Below, one piece after another: positions 9,329 to 18,447 of a stretch of DNA of 58,243 bases. The notes below the pieces were generated by a model. The model was given only the letters and a program-made list of their open reading frames with translations, did not search any database and was not told the origin of the DNA. Numbering within the stretch: position 1 is the first letter of the stretch; the number at the start of each line of letters is the position of its first letter. This stretch comes from Eubacterium sp. An11. Its GTDB lineage: Bacteria > Bacillota > Clostridia > Lachnospirales > Lachnospiraceae. The stretch is from assembly GCF_002161065.1 (NCBI RefSeq), contig NZ_NFLV01000020.1, positions 1 through 58,243 on the forward strand, read 5' to 3'. The position numbers and the translations under genes are program-made.

Positions 9329-10446
9329 GAGAAATTATCGTGACAAAAGCGGAAGCAGGACAGCGCTTCGACCGCTATCTGCAGAAATATATGCCGGGAG
9401 CCGCCAACGGATTCCTTCATAAGATGCTGCGCAAAAAAAATATCAAGCTCAACGGCAGGAAAGCCGAGGGAAAAGAAAAAATCAAAGAGGGCGATGCCAT
9501 CCAGATTTTCTTTTCCGAGGAAACGCTGGCGAAATTCACCGGCATGTCCGCCGGAAGCAGAGCAGTCCCGGGAAAGGAAGGAACCGGGGCGGGCACAAAC
9601 GGGGAGACGGCCCCGGAACAAAAGAAAACCGGACAGAGCCAAAACGGGCAGAAAAGACCCGGGCGAGTGGTGTCCGGCAGCGGCAGAACAGAGGAAGAAA
9701 AGGCGCTGCGCCGCCAGGTCCGCCTGCTCTATGCGTCGGAAGATATTCTGATTTTTCATAAGCCTGCGGGGATGCTTACCCAGAAGGCAAAGCCGGGGGA
9801 TGATTCCCTCAATGACTATCTTTTGGATTACTGCCGGGAAACCGGTATTATAAAAGAAGAAACAACGTCGGTATTCCGGCCTTCTGTGGCCAACCGGCTG
9901 GACCGAAATACCAGCGGAATTGTCCTGTGCGGCATTACGACGAAAGGATTGCAGGTTTTGAGCCGGCTGCTTCGGGAGCGGGGACTGGAGAAGTATTATC
10001 TCTGCCTGGTCCGGGGCGTCATAAAAGAGGACAGAAAGATCAAAGGATGGCTGTACAAAGATGAGAAAAAGAATACGGTCACCCTGTCCCGTCATCCGGA
10101 AAAAGGAGCTGCGCCGGTGGAAACCTGGTATCAGGTGCTGGCGTCGTCGCCGTCGGCGACACTTTTAAAGGTGCGCCTGATCACAGGCAAAAGCCATCAG
10201 ATCCGCGCCCATCTCGCGTCAGAGGGACATCCGGTTCTCGGTGATTATAAGTATGGAGACCGCAGAGAAAATGATCGTCTGAAGCGAAAGACCGGCGTCA
10301 ACTACCAGATGCTTCACAGCTATGAGCTGAGAGCGCCGGGAAGCCCTGCATCGGAAGACGGAAAAGAACTTCACGTGATCGACCCGCCGCCGAAGCCGTT
10401 TTTAAGGGCCATGGAGGTTTTCGGTCTGTCTTCCTATATAGAATAA
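9325..10446 (+). CDS. RluA-family 23S rRNA pseudouridine synthase
   Basis: RluC/RluD-type enzyme: an N-terminal S4 domain (1-65) and a catalytic domain containing ANRLDRNTSG, with D193 as the nucleophile, then GKSHQIRAHLASEGHPVLGDYKYG. Residues 72-128 are a Gly/Lys/Gln-rich linker longer than usual in the family. Its start overlaps the SDR stop by four bases. The uridine target cannot be assigned by reading alone. Confidence 0.92.
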   Translation: MREIIVTKAEAGQRFDRYLQKYMPGAANGFLHKMLRKKNIKLNGRKAEGKEKIKEGDAIQIFFSEETLAKFTGMSAGSRAVPGKEGTGAGTNGETAPEQKKTGQSQNGQKRPGRVVSGSGRTEEEKALRRQVRLLYASEDILIFHKPAGMLTQKAKPGDDSLNDYLLDYCRETGIIKEETTSVFRPSVANRLDRNTSGIVLCGITTKGLQVLSRLLRERGLEKYYLCLVRGVIKEDRKIKGWLYKDEKKNTVTLSRHPEKGAAPVETWYQVLASSPSATLLKVRLITGKSHQIRAHLASEGHPVLGDYKYGDRRENDRLKRKTGVNYQMLHSYELRAPGSPASEDGKELHVIDPPPKPFLRAMEVFGLSSYIE

Positions 10447-10459
10447 GAGGTAGAGTTAT

Positions 10460-10996
10460 ATGGCGACATGGACATCCAGAGGACTGAGAGGTTCCGTTCT
10501 CGAGGAAATGATCAACTACACGAATCAGAAATACAGAGACAAAAAACTGGCGCTTATTCAGAAGGTGCCGACGCCAATCACGCCGGTGCGGTTTGACAAG
10601 AACAGCCGCCATATTACCCTGGCGTATTTTGAGAAAAAAAGTACGGTGGATTACATCGGAGCGGTGCAGGGAGTTCCGGTCTGTTTTGACGCCAAGGAGT
10701 GTCACACGGATACCTTCCCCCTGCAGAACGTCCATCAGCATCAGATGGAGTTCATGGAAGAATATGAAGAACAGGACGGAATCAGTTTTCTGCTCATCTA
10801 TTTTTCCCACCGGCAGGAATGTTATTACCTGCGGTTTGCTGAGCTGAAAAAATACTGGGACCGCATGAAAGCGGGAGGGCCGAAACATTTCAAATATGCG
10901 GAGCTGGAAAAAGAATTCTTTGTGCCCTGCGGAAACGGCGCGGCCATCCACTATCTGGTGACCCTGCAGAAAGATTTAAAAGAGCGGAAACAGTGA
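10460..10996 (+). CDS. recU: Holliday junction resolvase RecU
   Basis: Resolves four-way DNA junctions in recombination and chromosome segregation in Firmicutes, in place of RuvC. The 178-residue protein shows the RecU N-terminal GLRGSVLEEMINYTNQKY block (E15), the catalytic STVDYIGAVQG with D64, and FDAKEC (D77, K79), an arrangement matching the restriction-endonuclease-like nuclease core. The start at 10460 follows AAGAGGT. In Bacillus recU is paired with a class A PBP gene; none is seen here. Confidence 0.93.
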   Translation: MATWTSRGLRGSVLEEMINYTNQKYRDKKLALIQKVPTPITPVRFDKNSRHITLAYFEKKSTVDYIGAVQGVPVCFDAKECHTDTFPLQNVHQHQMEFMEEYEEQDGISFLLIYFSHRQECYYLRFAELKKYWDRMKAGGPKHFKYAELEKEFFVPCGNGAAIHYLVTLQKDLKERKQ

Positions 10997-10997
10997 A

Positions 10998-11026
10998 TTG
11001 ACGAACGGTTTGTTTTCATATATAAT
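10998..11026 (+). promoter_or_regulatory. Strong sigma-A promoter for the yicC-remA-gmk-rpoZ operon
   Basis: TTGACG (10998-11003), 17-base spacer, TATAAT (11021-11026). It lies directly after the recU stop and 44 bases before the yicC start. Confidence 0.75.
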
Positions 11027-11069
11027 ACCTTTGAAATTGCGTGCAATACCAGGAGATGAGGTGAAGAGA

Positions 11070-11948
11070 GTGATAAAAAGCATGACCGGATTTGGCCGCA
11101 GTGAAATTGTGACCGAACAATGCAAAATTACTGTGGAGATAAAAGCGGTCAACCACAGATACTGCGATTTGAATATTAAGATACCAAAGAAGTTAAACAG
11201 TCTGGAGAACACGGTGCGGGGCGCCATCAAGAAGGCAGTGCACCGGGGCAAGCTGGATGTCTTTATCGGATACGAAGATTTGTCGGAGCATGCGGCATGT
11301 GTGCAGTTGAATAAAGGACTGGGCATGGAGTACTGCCGGGCGGTCAGAGAACTGTCGGAGACTCTGGGCATTGAAGACGATGTCACAGCCTTTCGTATTG
11401 CAAGGATGCCGGAGGTTCTGATGATCAATGACGCGCAGCTGAATCCGGAAGAAGTGGAAGAGACATTGCTTCAGGCCGTGGAGCAGGCCCTTTTGCAGTT
11501 TATGGAGAGCCGGGAGAGAGAAGGAGAGCAGCTGAAGGCAGACATTCTTCAGAAGCTTTCAGGGATGACCGGCAACATCGCCGGTATCGAGGAACGCTAT
11601 CCGCAAATGGTGAGAGATTACCGGAAGAAGCTCACGGACAAAGTGAAAGAACTCCTGGCCGATTCCAATGTGGATGAGAGCCGGATCGCCACGGAAGTGG
11701 TCATTTACGCGGATAAGATCTGTGTGGATGAGGAGACGGTTCGTCTCAGAAGCCATATCAGCAACATGGAAGAGGAACTGATTCGTGGAGGCAACGTGGG
11801 AAGGAAGCTTGATTTTATCGCCCAGGAGATGAACCGGGAGGCCAATACTATTTTGTCAAAGGCCAACGATATCACAGTTTCCAACATGGCCATCGATCTG
11901 AAGACAGAGATTGAAAAAATCCGGGAACAGGTGCAGAATATAGAATAA
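11070..11948 (+). CDS. yicC: YicC-family endoribonuclease
   Basis: YicC/YloC proteins are metal-dependent endoribonucleases. The product starts with the family-diagnostic IKSMTGFGR and ends in the conserved DUF1732 region (LDFIAQEMNREANTILSKA, AIDLKTEIEKIREQVQNIE). It has 292 residues. A GTG start at 11070 is chosen because it gives the family N-terminus and is preceded by GAGGTG; the promoter just upstream rules out a much earlier start. It is the first gene of an operon whose order (yicC-remA-gmk-rpoZ) matches B. subtilis yloC-remA-gmk-rpoZ. Confidence 0.95.
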   Translation: MIKSMTGFGRSEIVTEQCKITVEIKAVNHRYCDLNIKIPKKLNSLENTVRGAIKKAVHRGKLDVFIGYEDLSEHAACVQLNKGLGMEYCRAVRELSETLGIEDDVTAFRIARMPEVLMINDAQLNPEEVEETLLQAVEQALLQFMESREREGEQLKADILQKLSGMTGNIAGIEERYPQMVRDYRKKLTDKVKELLADSNVDESRIATEVVIYADKICVDEETVRLRSHISNMEEELIRGGNVGRKLDFIAQEMNREANTILSKANDITVSNMAIDLKTEIEKIREQVQNIE

Positions 11949-11959
11949 TCGGAGAACAT

Positions 11960-12235
11960 ATGGCACAGCTGATCAATATTGGATTTGGAAATATGGTAAA
12001 TGCAGATAAGATCGTCTCGCTGGTGAGTACCGACGCGGCTCCGGTCAAGAGGATGATCCAGAATGCCAGGGACGAAGGAATGGCGGTGGATGCCACCTGC
12101 GGACGTCGGACCAGGACAGCCATGGTCATGGAGAGCGGACATCTGGTTTTGTCAGCGCTCACCACGGAGACCATAGCCATCCGGTGCAGAGGCGGTCTTA
12201 AAAATGAAGAGAAAGAGGAAGAAAATGATGGATAA
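11960..12235 (+). CDS. remA: RemA-family DNA-binding regulator (DUF370)
   Basis: In B. subtilis RemA is a DNA-binding activator of biofilm matrix operons and osmoprotection genes. The 91-residue product carries the whole conserved block: LINIGFGNMVNADKIVSLVS, PVKRMIQNARDEGMAVDATCGRRTR and ALTTETIAIR. The start at 11960 is eight bases after GGAG. It overlaps the start of gmk by 11 bases. In this genus the regulated genes are unknown. Confidence 0.94.
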   Translation: MAQLINIGFGNMVNADKIVSLVSTDAAPVKRMIQNARDEGMAVDATCGRRTRTAMVMESGHLVLSALTTETIAIRCRGGLKNEEKEEENDG

Positions 12236-12854
12236 CAGAGGAACGCTGGTTGTGATTTCCGGCTTTTCCGGAGCAGGCAAGGGAACCGTTTCCCGCGCGC
12301 TGGTGGATAAATACGGGTACCGATTATCCATTTCGGCCACCACGAGGAAGCCGAGGGAAGGAGAGCAGGACGGGAAGGATTATTTTTTTAAGACAGAAAA
12401 TGAATTCCTGAGTCTTATAGACTACAACGGATACATTGAGTATGCCCAGTATGTGGGACATTATTACGGAACGCCGAGAAAGTTTGTGGAAGACAGTCTT
12501 GCGGAAGGCCAGGTGGTCATCCTTGAGATTGAAGTGCAGGGAGCCATGAAGATCAAGGAACAGTATCCGGATGCGATTCTGCTGTTCATCACGGCGCCGT
12601 CCATCGAGATCCTGAAAAACAGACTGGTGGGCCGGGGTACCGAGGCGCCGGAAGTAATCGAAAAGAGAATGCGCCGGGCGGTGGAAGAAGCCGAGAGTAT
12701 CGCTGTCTATGATTATATCGTCAATAACGAGGAAGGAAAACTGGAAGAATGCATGGCGCAGATTCATTCCATTATTGAAAGCGAGTCCTGCCGTGTGAGC
12801 CGTAGAAAAGATTTTATCGAAAGTCTGAAGAGTGGTTTAAAGAAGTATCAGTAA
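12225..12854 (+). CDS. gmk: Guanylate kinase
   Basis: ATP-dependent phosphorylation of GMP to GDP in nucleotide synthesis and (p)ppGpp metabolism. The P-loop GFSGAGKGT is at residues 13-21; TTRKPREGEQDGKDYFF and EVQGAMKIKEQYPDAILLFI are the GMP-binding and core motifs. With the ATG at 12225 it has 209 residues, the usual size; an upstream ATG at 12204 would add MKRKRKK, but AGAGGAAGA reads better as a ribosome binding site. Translation overlaps remA. Confidence 0.96.
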   Translation: MMDNRGTLVVISGFSGAGKGTVSRALVDKYGYRLSISATTRKPREGEQDGKDYFFKTENEFLSLIDYNGYIEYAQYVGHYYGTPRKFVEDSLAEGQVVILEIEVQGAMKIKEQYPDAILLFITAPSIEILKNRLVGRGTEAPEVIEKRMRRAVEEAESIAVYDYIVNNEEGKLEECMAQIHSIIESESCRVSRRKDFIESLKSGLKKYQ

Positions 12855-12878
12855 TGATTGCAGAAAGGAGATTAGCAT

Positions 12879-13253
12879 ATGTTACATCCGTCTTATACAG
12901 AACTTATGGAAAAGATCAACAGTGAGGAATACCGTGGAGAAGAACCGGCCATCAACAGCCGTTATTCCATTGTCATCGCCACTTCCAAGAGAGCAAGGGA
13001 GCTGATCGGAGGGGCCAAACCGCTGGTGGACGGCGTGGAAGGAGAAAAGCCGCTTTCCATCGCGGTGAAAGAACTTTATGACGGCAAGATCAAGATCCTT
13101 CAGGATGATGAGGAAGTTGATTTTGATGATTCCCTGGATCTGGATGGCGAGATGGATGATATCGCGGAAGCCGGAGATGAGGAATCCGATGAGATTGATT
13201 TTGAAGGGGAAGCCGGCGAAGCGGGCGAATCCACCAATGAGACAGAAGAATAA
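12879..13253 (+). CDS. rpoZ: RNA polymerase omega subunit with acidic tail
   Basis: Small subunit that helps assemble the beta-prime subunit. The omega fold is recognised by MLHPSYTELMEKI, NSRYSIVIATSKRARELI and KPLSIAVKELYDGKI. After about residue 72 there is a tail of some 50 residues made almost entirely of Asp, Glu, Gly, Ala and Ser, much longer than the Bacillus protein (67 residues). The role of the tail is unknown. It follows gmk by 24 bases after AAAGGAG. Its last 17 bases overlap the proposed start of the VanZ reading frame. Confidence 0.92.
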   Translation: MLHPSYTELMEKINSEEYRGEEPAINSRYSIVIATSKRARELIGGAKPLVDGVEGEKPLSIAVKELYDGKIKILQDDEEVDFDDSLDLDGEMDDIAEAGDEESDEIDFEGEAGEAGESTNETEE

Positions 13254-13923
13254 AAGATGGGGCAGACACCGGAAAATGGGTGTCTGCCTTTTGCTTACCG
13301 GAGTACTTGTCATCCTGATGATGATTCTCATTTTTTCCTTTTCCGCCCAGGATGCCACAGAATCCTCGGGATTAAGCGGCGGAATCTGCGGGAGGATTGT
13401 CCGCGCGGCGCAGGAGATCTTTGGCCTGGCCATGAGCCCGGAACAGGCGAAACGGTGGAGTCAGCTGCTGGAGACGCCGGTACGGAAGCTGGCGCATTTT
13501 ACAGAATACGCGGTCTTTTCTTTTGTGACCTGCGTGCACGGACTTATGCTGCGCCTGGCCTTCGGCCATCAGGGAGTGCTTCGTCAGGCCTCCGGCCGCA
13601 GCGGGAAACTGTGCCGGAAAACTGAGCGCCGGGACAGGGAAAAAGCTATTTTAAAAAAAGGCAGAAAAGCTCTGGCAGAATTTTTCCCCATGTTTGCCAA
13701 AACGGTGCCCTTCTGTATCCTGTATGCGGTCACCGACGAGATCCACCAGTATTTTGTGCCGGGCAGAAGCTGCCGGCTTTTTGATGTGGGCGTGGATTCT
13801 CTGGGAATCCTGTTCGGGGCGCTGCTGTTTTTATTGACGGTACAGACACAAAAGGTTAAAATATGGATAAAATGGATAAAAACGCCGGAATATCAGGACG
13901 GCGTCGCAGAAAGGATGAACACC
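13237..13923 (+). CDS. VanZ-family membrane domain, open into murE with no stop codon
   Basis: This reading frame encodes a VanZ-like membrane protein: a first transmembrane helix (GVCLLLTGVLVILMMILIF), the family phrase FSAQDATESSG, KLAHFTEYAVFSF, and the signature DEIHQYFVPGRS...DVGVDSLGILFGALLFLL. VanZ relatives are linked to low-level teicoplanin resistance, but most have no known role. The frame has no stop codon: it runs straight into murE, so translation would give a VanZ-MurE fusion unless ribosomes restart at 13924. A basic insert of about 45 residues lies between the second and third helices. The start could be ATG 13237 (overlapping rpoZ) or ATG 13276; neither has a strong ribosome binding site. 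The end given is the base before the murE start. Confidence 0.7.
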
Positions 13924-15384
13924 ATGAAATGTATAGAGTTATTAGAAGGACTTTCTTATAAATGCCTGCAGGGCGATGTTCAGACGGAGGTATCCGCCGT
14001 GGTCAATGATTCCAGAAAACTGGCGGAAGGATGCATGTTTATCTGTGTCAGAGGAGCATCTTTTGACGGTCATACCTTTGCAAAAGAAGCAGCCGAAAAG
14101 GGCGCCGCTGTGCTGCTGGTGGAGGAACCGGTGGAAGTGCCGGAAACGGTGACGGTGATCCAGGTGGAGGATACCCGATATGCCATGGCGCTGGTTTCCG
14201 CCGCCTGGTTCGGACATCCGGACAGAGAGCTGACCACCATCGCTGTGACCGGAACCAAGGGCAAAACCACCACCACCTATATGATTCAGGCACTTCTGGA
14301 GAAAGCCGGACACAAGACCGGCGTCATCGGAACCATTGAGGTGGTGATCGGAGATAAACACATTGCTGTCAATAATACTACGCCGGAATCTTATGATATC
14401 CACAAGTATTTCCGGGAGATGGTGGACGCCGGCTGCGAGGCTGTGGTGATGGAAGCGTCCTCTCAGGGATTTAAGCTTCATCGTACGGCGGGCATTGAGT
14501 TTGATTACGGCCTGTTTACCAACCTGTCGCCGGACCACATCGGGCCAAATGAGCACAAAGACTTTGCGGAGTACCTTTCCTGTAAAGCAAAGCTTTTTAC
14601 CCAGTGTAAAAAAGGCTTTGCCAATCTGGATGATGAACATTTTGCAGAGATTACCGCCCACGCCACCTGTCCGGTTCATACTTTCGGGCTGGCGGAACAC
14701 GCGGACCTGCGGGCGCAGAATATCGAGCTTACCAGAGACACGGACTTCCTGGGAGTGGACTTTGACGTGAGCGGCCTTTTAAACGGCAGAGTGTCCTGCG
14801 GTGTGCCGGGAACCTTTAACGTCCATAATGCTCTGGGCGCTATCTGCGTGGCCCTGGAGATGGGAGCGGATCTTCCGATGATCAATGAAGTCCTCAGAAA
14901 GTTTACCGTTAAGGGAAGGGTACAGATCATTCCGACCGGCTATGAGTACACGCTGATCGTGGATTACGCCCACAATGCGGTGGCTCTGGAGAGCATTTTA
15001 AAGACTCTCCGGGAGTACCATCCGGCAAGACTCATCAGCCTGTTTGGCTGCGGCGGCAACCGCTCAAAACTGCGGCGTTTTGAGATGGGGGAGGTGTCCG
15101 GACGTCTGGCAGATCTCACCATCATCACTTCTGATAATCCGCGGTTTGAGGAACCGCAGGCGATCATGGATGATATTTTAACTGGCATGAAAAAGACCGA
15201 CGGCAAATACATTTCCATCATTGACCGCCGGGAAGCGATTTCTTACGTGATGCATCACGCACAGCCGGGAGATATCGTGGTGCTTGCCGGAAAAGGTCAT
15301 GAGACCTATCAGGAGATCAAAGGGAAAAAATATCACATGAGCGAAGAAGAGATCGTTCAGGATGTTTTGGATGGAAAATATTAA
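13924..15384 (+). CDS. murE: UDP-MurNAc-tripeptide synthetase MurE
   Basis: Cytoplasmic ligase adding the third residue to UDP-MurNAc-L-Ala-D-Glu in peptidoglycan synthesis. The ATP site GTKGKTTT is at 110-117, then NTTPES, KAKLF (carbamylated-lysine region, 221-225), and DNPR at 404-407, the signature of meso-diaminopimelate-adding MurE. The ATG at 13924 gives 486 residues and the normal MurE N-terminus (MKCIELLEGL). It is preceded by AGAAAGGATG, supporting independent initiation even though the frame is open upstream through the VanZ domain. MurE normally lies in the division cluster; here it sits between rpoZ and priA, where B. subtilis has coaBC. Confidence 0.95.
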   Translation: MKCIELLEGLSYKCLQGDVQTEVSAVVNDSRKLAEGCMFICVRGASFDGHTFAKEAAEKGAAVLLVEEPVEVPETVTVIQVEDTRYAMALVSAAWFGHPDRELTTIAVTGTKGKTTTTYMIQALLEKAGHKTGVIGTIEVVIGDKHIAVNNTTPESYDIHKYFREMVDAGCEAVVMEASSQGFKLHRTAGIEFDYGLFTNLSPDHIGPNEHKDFAEYLSCKAKLFTQCKKGFANLDDEHFAEITAHATCPVHTFGLAEHADLRAQNIELTRDTDFLGVDFDVSGLLNGRVSCGVPGTFNVHNALGAICVALEMGADLPMINEVLRKFTVKGRVQIIPTGYEYTLIVDYAHNAVALESILKTLREYHPARLISLFGCGGNRSKLRRFEMGEVSGRLADLTIITSDNPRFEEPQAIMDDILTGMKKTDGKYISIIDRREAISYVMHHAQPGDIVVLAGKGHETYQEIKGKKYHMSEEEIVQDVLDGKY

Positions 15385-15472
15385 AACTGGTGAGGAAAAC
15401 GGGCGAAAACCGGATCCGAAACCAGATAACATCTATGACAGAAATTGTATGGTAACAGATAAAGGAAATGAA

Positions 15473-17719
15473 ATGGGAGAAGAAATCTTTGCAGATATTA
15501 TCATAGATATTTCTCATGAGGCACTCGACAAGGTATTTCAGTACAGGGTGCCTTTTTCCCTGCGCGGCCAGGTGGTGCCGGGAGTCCGGGTCTGTGTGCC
15601 TTTTGGCGCCGGAAACCGGGAGAAAGAGGGGTATGTCATCGCTCTTACGGATCAGCCGGATTATGATGTGAACAAAATCAAGGAAATCCTTCGGATAGCG
15701 GAGGGAAGTCTCACGGTGGAGTCCCAGCTGATCCAGGTGGCGGCCTTTCTAAAAAAGCGGTATGGTTCTTCCATGCTCCAGGCGCTGAAGACGGTGATGC
15801 CGGTCAAAAATAAAGTAAGGCACCGGCAGGAGACAAACATTTTTTTGAATATAGAAAAGAATGATGCGGAAGAGCTGTTGGCAGAATGGGAGCGTAAGCA
15901 CCGCACGGCCCGGGCGCGTTTTTTTAAGAGTCTCCTTGCGAAAGGCAGATTGTCCAAAGAGGAAGCTGTGAACGGGTGCAGATTTCCTCTTAAGGAGATA
16001 AAGAAACTGGAGGCTGACGGAGTGATCCGCATGGAAACAAAAGTTGCGTACCGGGATCCGTTTTCACAGTTTCAAAAGAAAGACACGCACATACAGCTCA
16101 ACGGGGAACAGCAGGCAGCGGCAGACAGGTTCCGGCGGGATATGGAAGCAGGCATCTGTCACACGTATCTGCTATTCGGAGTGACCGGAAGCGGCAAAAC
16201 GGAGGTATACCTCGACATGATCGAAGCGGTGCTGGCCCGGAAAAAGCAGGCCATTGTACTGATACCGGAGATTTCCCTGACTTATCAGACGGTACGGAGA
16301 TTTTATGAGCGGTTTGGCGGCCGGATTGCAGTTCTCCACTCCCGCATGTCGGCCGGGGAGCGCTCTGACGCCTGTGAGAGAATCGCTGCGGGAGACGCCG
16401 ATGTGGTCATCGGAGCGCGATCTGCGCTCTTTGCTCCGGTGAAACAGCTGGGCCTTATTATCATTGACGAAGAGCACGACGGTGCGTACAAAAGCGACAG
16501 CACCCCGAAATACCACGCCCGGGAGACGGCCATTTACCGGGCTGGTCTGGCCGGAGCCAGCGTGGTGCTGGGATCTGCCACTCCGTCGGTGGAAAGTTTT
16601 TACCGGGCGGGAAAAGGAGAGTATGTTTTACTGACACTGAAAAACCGGGCGGGTAACGCTGCCCTGCCGGCGGTGCGGACGGTGGATCTTCGGGAAGAGT
16701 TCCGGAAAGGAAACCGTTCGGTGTTCAGCGAAGACTTAAAAGAGAAAATGCGCAGCCGTCTGGCCCGGGGAGAGCAGATGATGCTGTTTTTGAACCGGCG
16801 GGGGTTTGCGGGTTTTGTCTCCTGCCGAAGCTGCGGCACGGTGATCAAATGTCCCCACTGCGATGTGTCCCTCACCTATCACAGAAACGGAAGACTCCGC
16901 TGCCATTATTGCGGGTATGAAACCGCGTTTTCCAGACAGTGTCCCGTGTGCGGACAGCCTCATGTGGCGGCTTTCGGACTGGGAACCGAGAAAGTGGAGG
17001 CGGCCCTGTATGAAGAATTCCCCGGTATCCGGGTGCTGCGGATGGATATGGATACCACCCGCAGGAAAAATGCCCATCAGGAGATATTAAAAGCCTTTGC
17101 CCGGGGAGAGGCCGATGTGCTTCTTGGTACCCAGATGATCGTCAAAGGTCATGATTACGCCAATGTGACGCTGGTTGGGATTCTGGCGGCGGACCTTTCC
17201 CTCTTCGGACAGGATTTCCGCAGCGGTGAGAGAACCTTTCAGCTTCTGTGCCAGGCGGCCGGACGGGCCGGCCGCGGGGAAAAACCGGGAGAGGTGATCA
17301 TTCAGACTTACTCGCCGGAACATTACGCGATCACCGCGGCTGTGGAACATTCCTATGAGGCGTTTTACGAGCAGGAGATTGCCTACCGGAGCCTCATGGC
17401 TTATCCGCCCTGCTCGCATCTTTTGGTGATCTTAGTGCAGAGCGGCGACGAATCTGCGGCCCTTCTGGCGGCCATGCGGATTCAGAAAATGATCGAGAAA
17501 AGTCAGGAGGGGGAGGAAAGGCCGGTGCAGCTGCTGAATCCCGGGAAGGCGGCCATCTCGAAGCTGCGGGACCTGTACCGTCAGGTACTTTACATGAAAC
17601 ATCCGGAGGCCTCCCGGCTGGAAGAGCTGAAGGGACGGCTGGAGCCGGTGCTGGAGACGCATCCCCTGTTTGCGGGAATTCAGATACAGTTTGATTTTGA
17701 TCCCATGGGAATGTACTGA
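15473..17719 (+). CDS. priA: Primosomal protein N' (replication restart helicase PriA)
   Basis: 3'-5' DNA helicase that reloads the replisome at stalled forks. The Walker A motif GVTGSGKT is at residues 236-243, and the DEEH box at 332-335. Four zinc-binding Cys pairs follow (CRSC, CPHC, CHYC, CPVC), then helicase motifs V and VI (TQMIVKGHDYANVTLVGIL, QLLCQAAGRAGR). The start at 15473 gives MGEEIFADIIIDI and is preceded by AAAGGA; upstream in-frame codons add no family sequence. At 748 residues it is close to the usual 730-800. It is followed by def, as in Bacillus. Confidence 0.96.
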   Translation: MGEEIFADIIIDISHEALDKVFQYRVPFSLRGQVVPGVRVCVPFGAGNREKEGYVIALTDQPDYDVNKIKEILRIAEGSLTVESQLIQVAAFLKKRYGSSMLQALKTVMPVKNKVRHRQETNIFLNIEKNDAEELLAEWERKHRTARARFFKSLLAKGRLSKEEAVNGCRFPLKEIKKLEADGVIRMETKVAYRDPFSQFQKKDTHIQLNGEQQAAADRFRRDMEAGICHTYLLFGVTGSGKTEVYLDMIEAVLARKKQAIVLIPEISLTYQTVRRFYERFGGRIAVLHSRMSAGERSDACERIAAGDADVVIGARSALFAPVKQLGLIIIDEEHDGAYKSDSTPKYHARETAIYRAGLAGASVVLGSATPSVESFYRAGKGEYVLLTLKNRAGNAALPAVRTVDLREEFRKGNRSVFSEDLKEKMRSRLARGEQMMLFLNRRGFAGFVSCRSCGTVIKCPHCDVSLTYHRNGRLRCHYCGYETAFSRQCPVCGQPHVAAFGLGTEKVEAALYEEFPGIRVLRMDMDTTRRKNAHQEILKAFARGEADVLLGTQMIVKGHDYANVTLVGILAADLSLFGQDFRSGERTFQLLCQAAGRAGRGEKPGEVIIQTYSPEHYAITAAVEHSYEAFYEQEIAYRSLMAYPPCSHLLVILVQSGDESAALLAAMRIQKMIEKSQEGEERPVQLLNPGKAAISKLRDLYRQVLYMKHPEASRLEELKGRLEPVLETHPLFAGIQIQFDFDPMGMY

Positions 17720-17739
17720 CCCCAGGGGCATGAGAAACG

Positions 17740-17762
17740 CGCCGGGAAAAAGGCCGGCGTTT
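17740..17762 (+). terminator. Weak hairpin after priA
   Basis: CGCCGG (17740-17745) pairs with CCGGCG (17754-17759) across an 8-base A-rich loop, followed by only three T. It may be a partial terminator. Confidence 0.3.
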
Positions 17763-17818
17763 ATGGGCCGGCATCTTCGCAGGATGAAATTGCCCTTTGG
17801 CCGGAGACTACGCCGGAC

Positions 17819-17847
17819 TTTACGGAAGTGCCCGGGTATGGTATGAT
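17819..17847 (+). promoter_or_regulatory. Possible promoter for the def-fmt operon
   Basis: TTTACG (17819-17824), 17 bases, TATGAT (17842-17847). The leader to def is about 115 bases and contains a small hairpin, ATATGGA-GAAA-TCCATAT (17924-17941), just before the ribosome binding site. Confidence 0.4.
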
Positions 17848-17964
17848 GAAGGCCGATGATAAATATGGGAGGTTCTGATCCAGGCAGCTTTCCCATAAAT
17901 AAAAACAAGAGAAAAGACAGGAGATATGGAGAAATCCATATTTGACATATAAAGGAGGAAGAAA

Positions 17965-18447
17965 ATGGCTATTCGGAGAATTCGCTTTATCGGCGATGAT
18001 ATTTTAAAAAAGAAATGTAAACCGGTGACAAAGATGACACCGGCCACAAAGGAACTCATTGAGGATCTGTTCGACACCATGTATGAAGCGAAAGGTGTGG
18101 GACTGGCAGCGCCGCAGGTGGGAATCCTGCGCCGGATCTGCGTTGTTGATGTGATGGATGACGATCCGATCGTTCTGATCAATCCGGAAGTGCTGGAGAC
18201 TTCCGGCGAGCAGACCGACGACGAGGGCTGTCTGAGCGTGCCGGGCAAGGTGGCGGAAGTGACCAGACCGAATTACGTGAAGGTATCCTCCCTTGATATG
18301 GATATGAATCCGGTCATTTATGAGGGAGAGGGCCTCAGGGCCAGAGCCATGCTCCACGAGATGGATCACCTGGACGGTATCCTTTACGGCGAGCGGGCCA
18401 GTGAGCCTTACAGAGATTTGGAAGAAGAGGAAGAATGGGAAGAATGA
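17965..18447 (+). CDS. def: Peptide deformylase
   Basis: Metalloenzyme removing the formyl group from the N-terminal methionine of new proteins. All three family motifs are present: GVGLAAPQ (44-51), EGCLS with metal ligand C89, and HEMDH (131-135) with two His ligands and the catalytic Glu. The 160-residue length is that of the shorter type. It starts after AAAGGAGG. Its stop overlaps the ATGA start of fmt, the partner enzyme that adds the formyl group to Met-tRNA, so the two are coupled. Confidence 0.97.
   Translation: MAIRRIRFIGDDILKKKCKPVTKMTPATKELIEDLFDTMYEAKGVGLAAPQVGILRRICVVDVMDDDPIVLINPEVLETSGEQTDDEGCLSVPGKVAEVTRPNYVKVSSLDMDMNPVIYEGEGLRARAMLHEMDHLDGILYGERASEPYRDLEEEEEWEE

Noticed and set aside
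12855-13260. Frameshift between rpoZ and the VanZ frame
   Set aside because: rpoZ ends with a normal TAA and its acidic tail is coherent to the end; the VanZ frame simply overlaps it by 17 bases.
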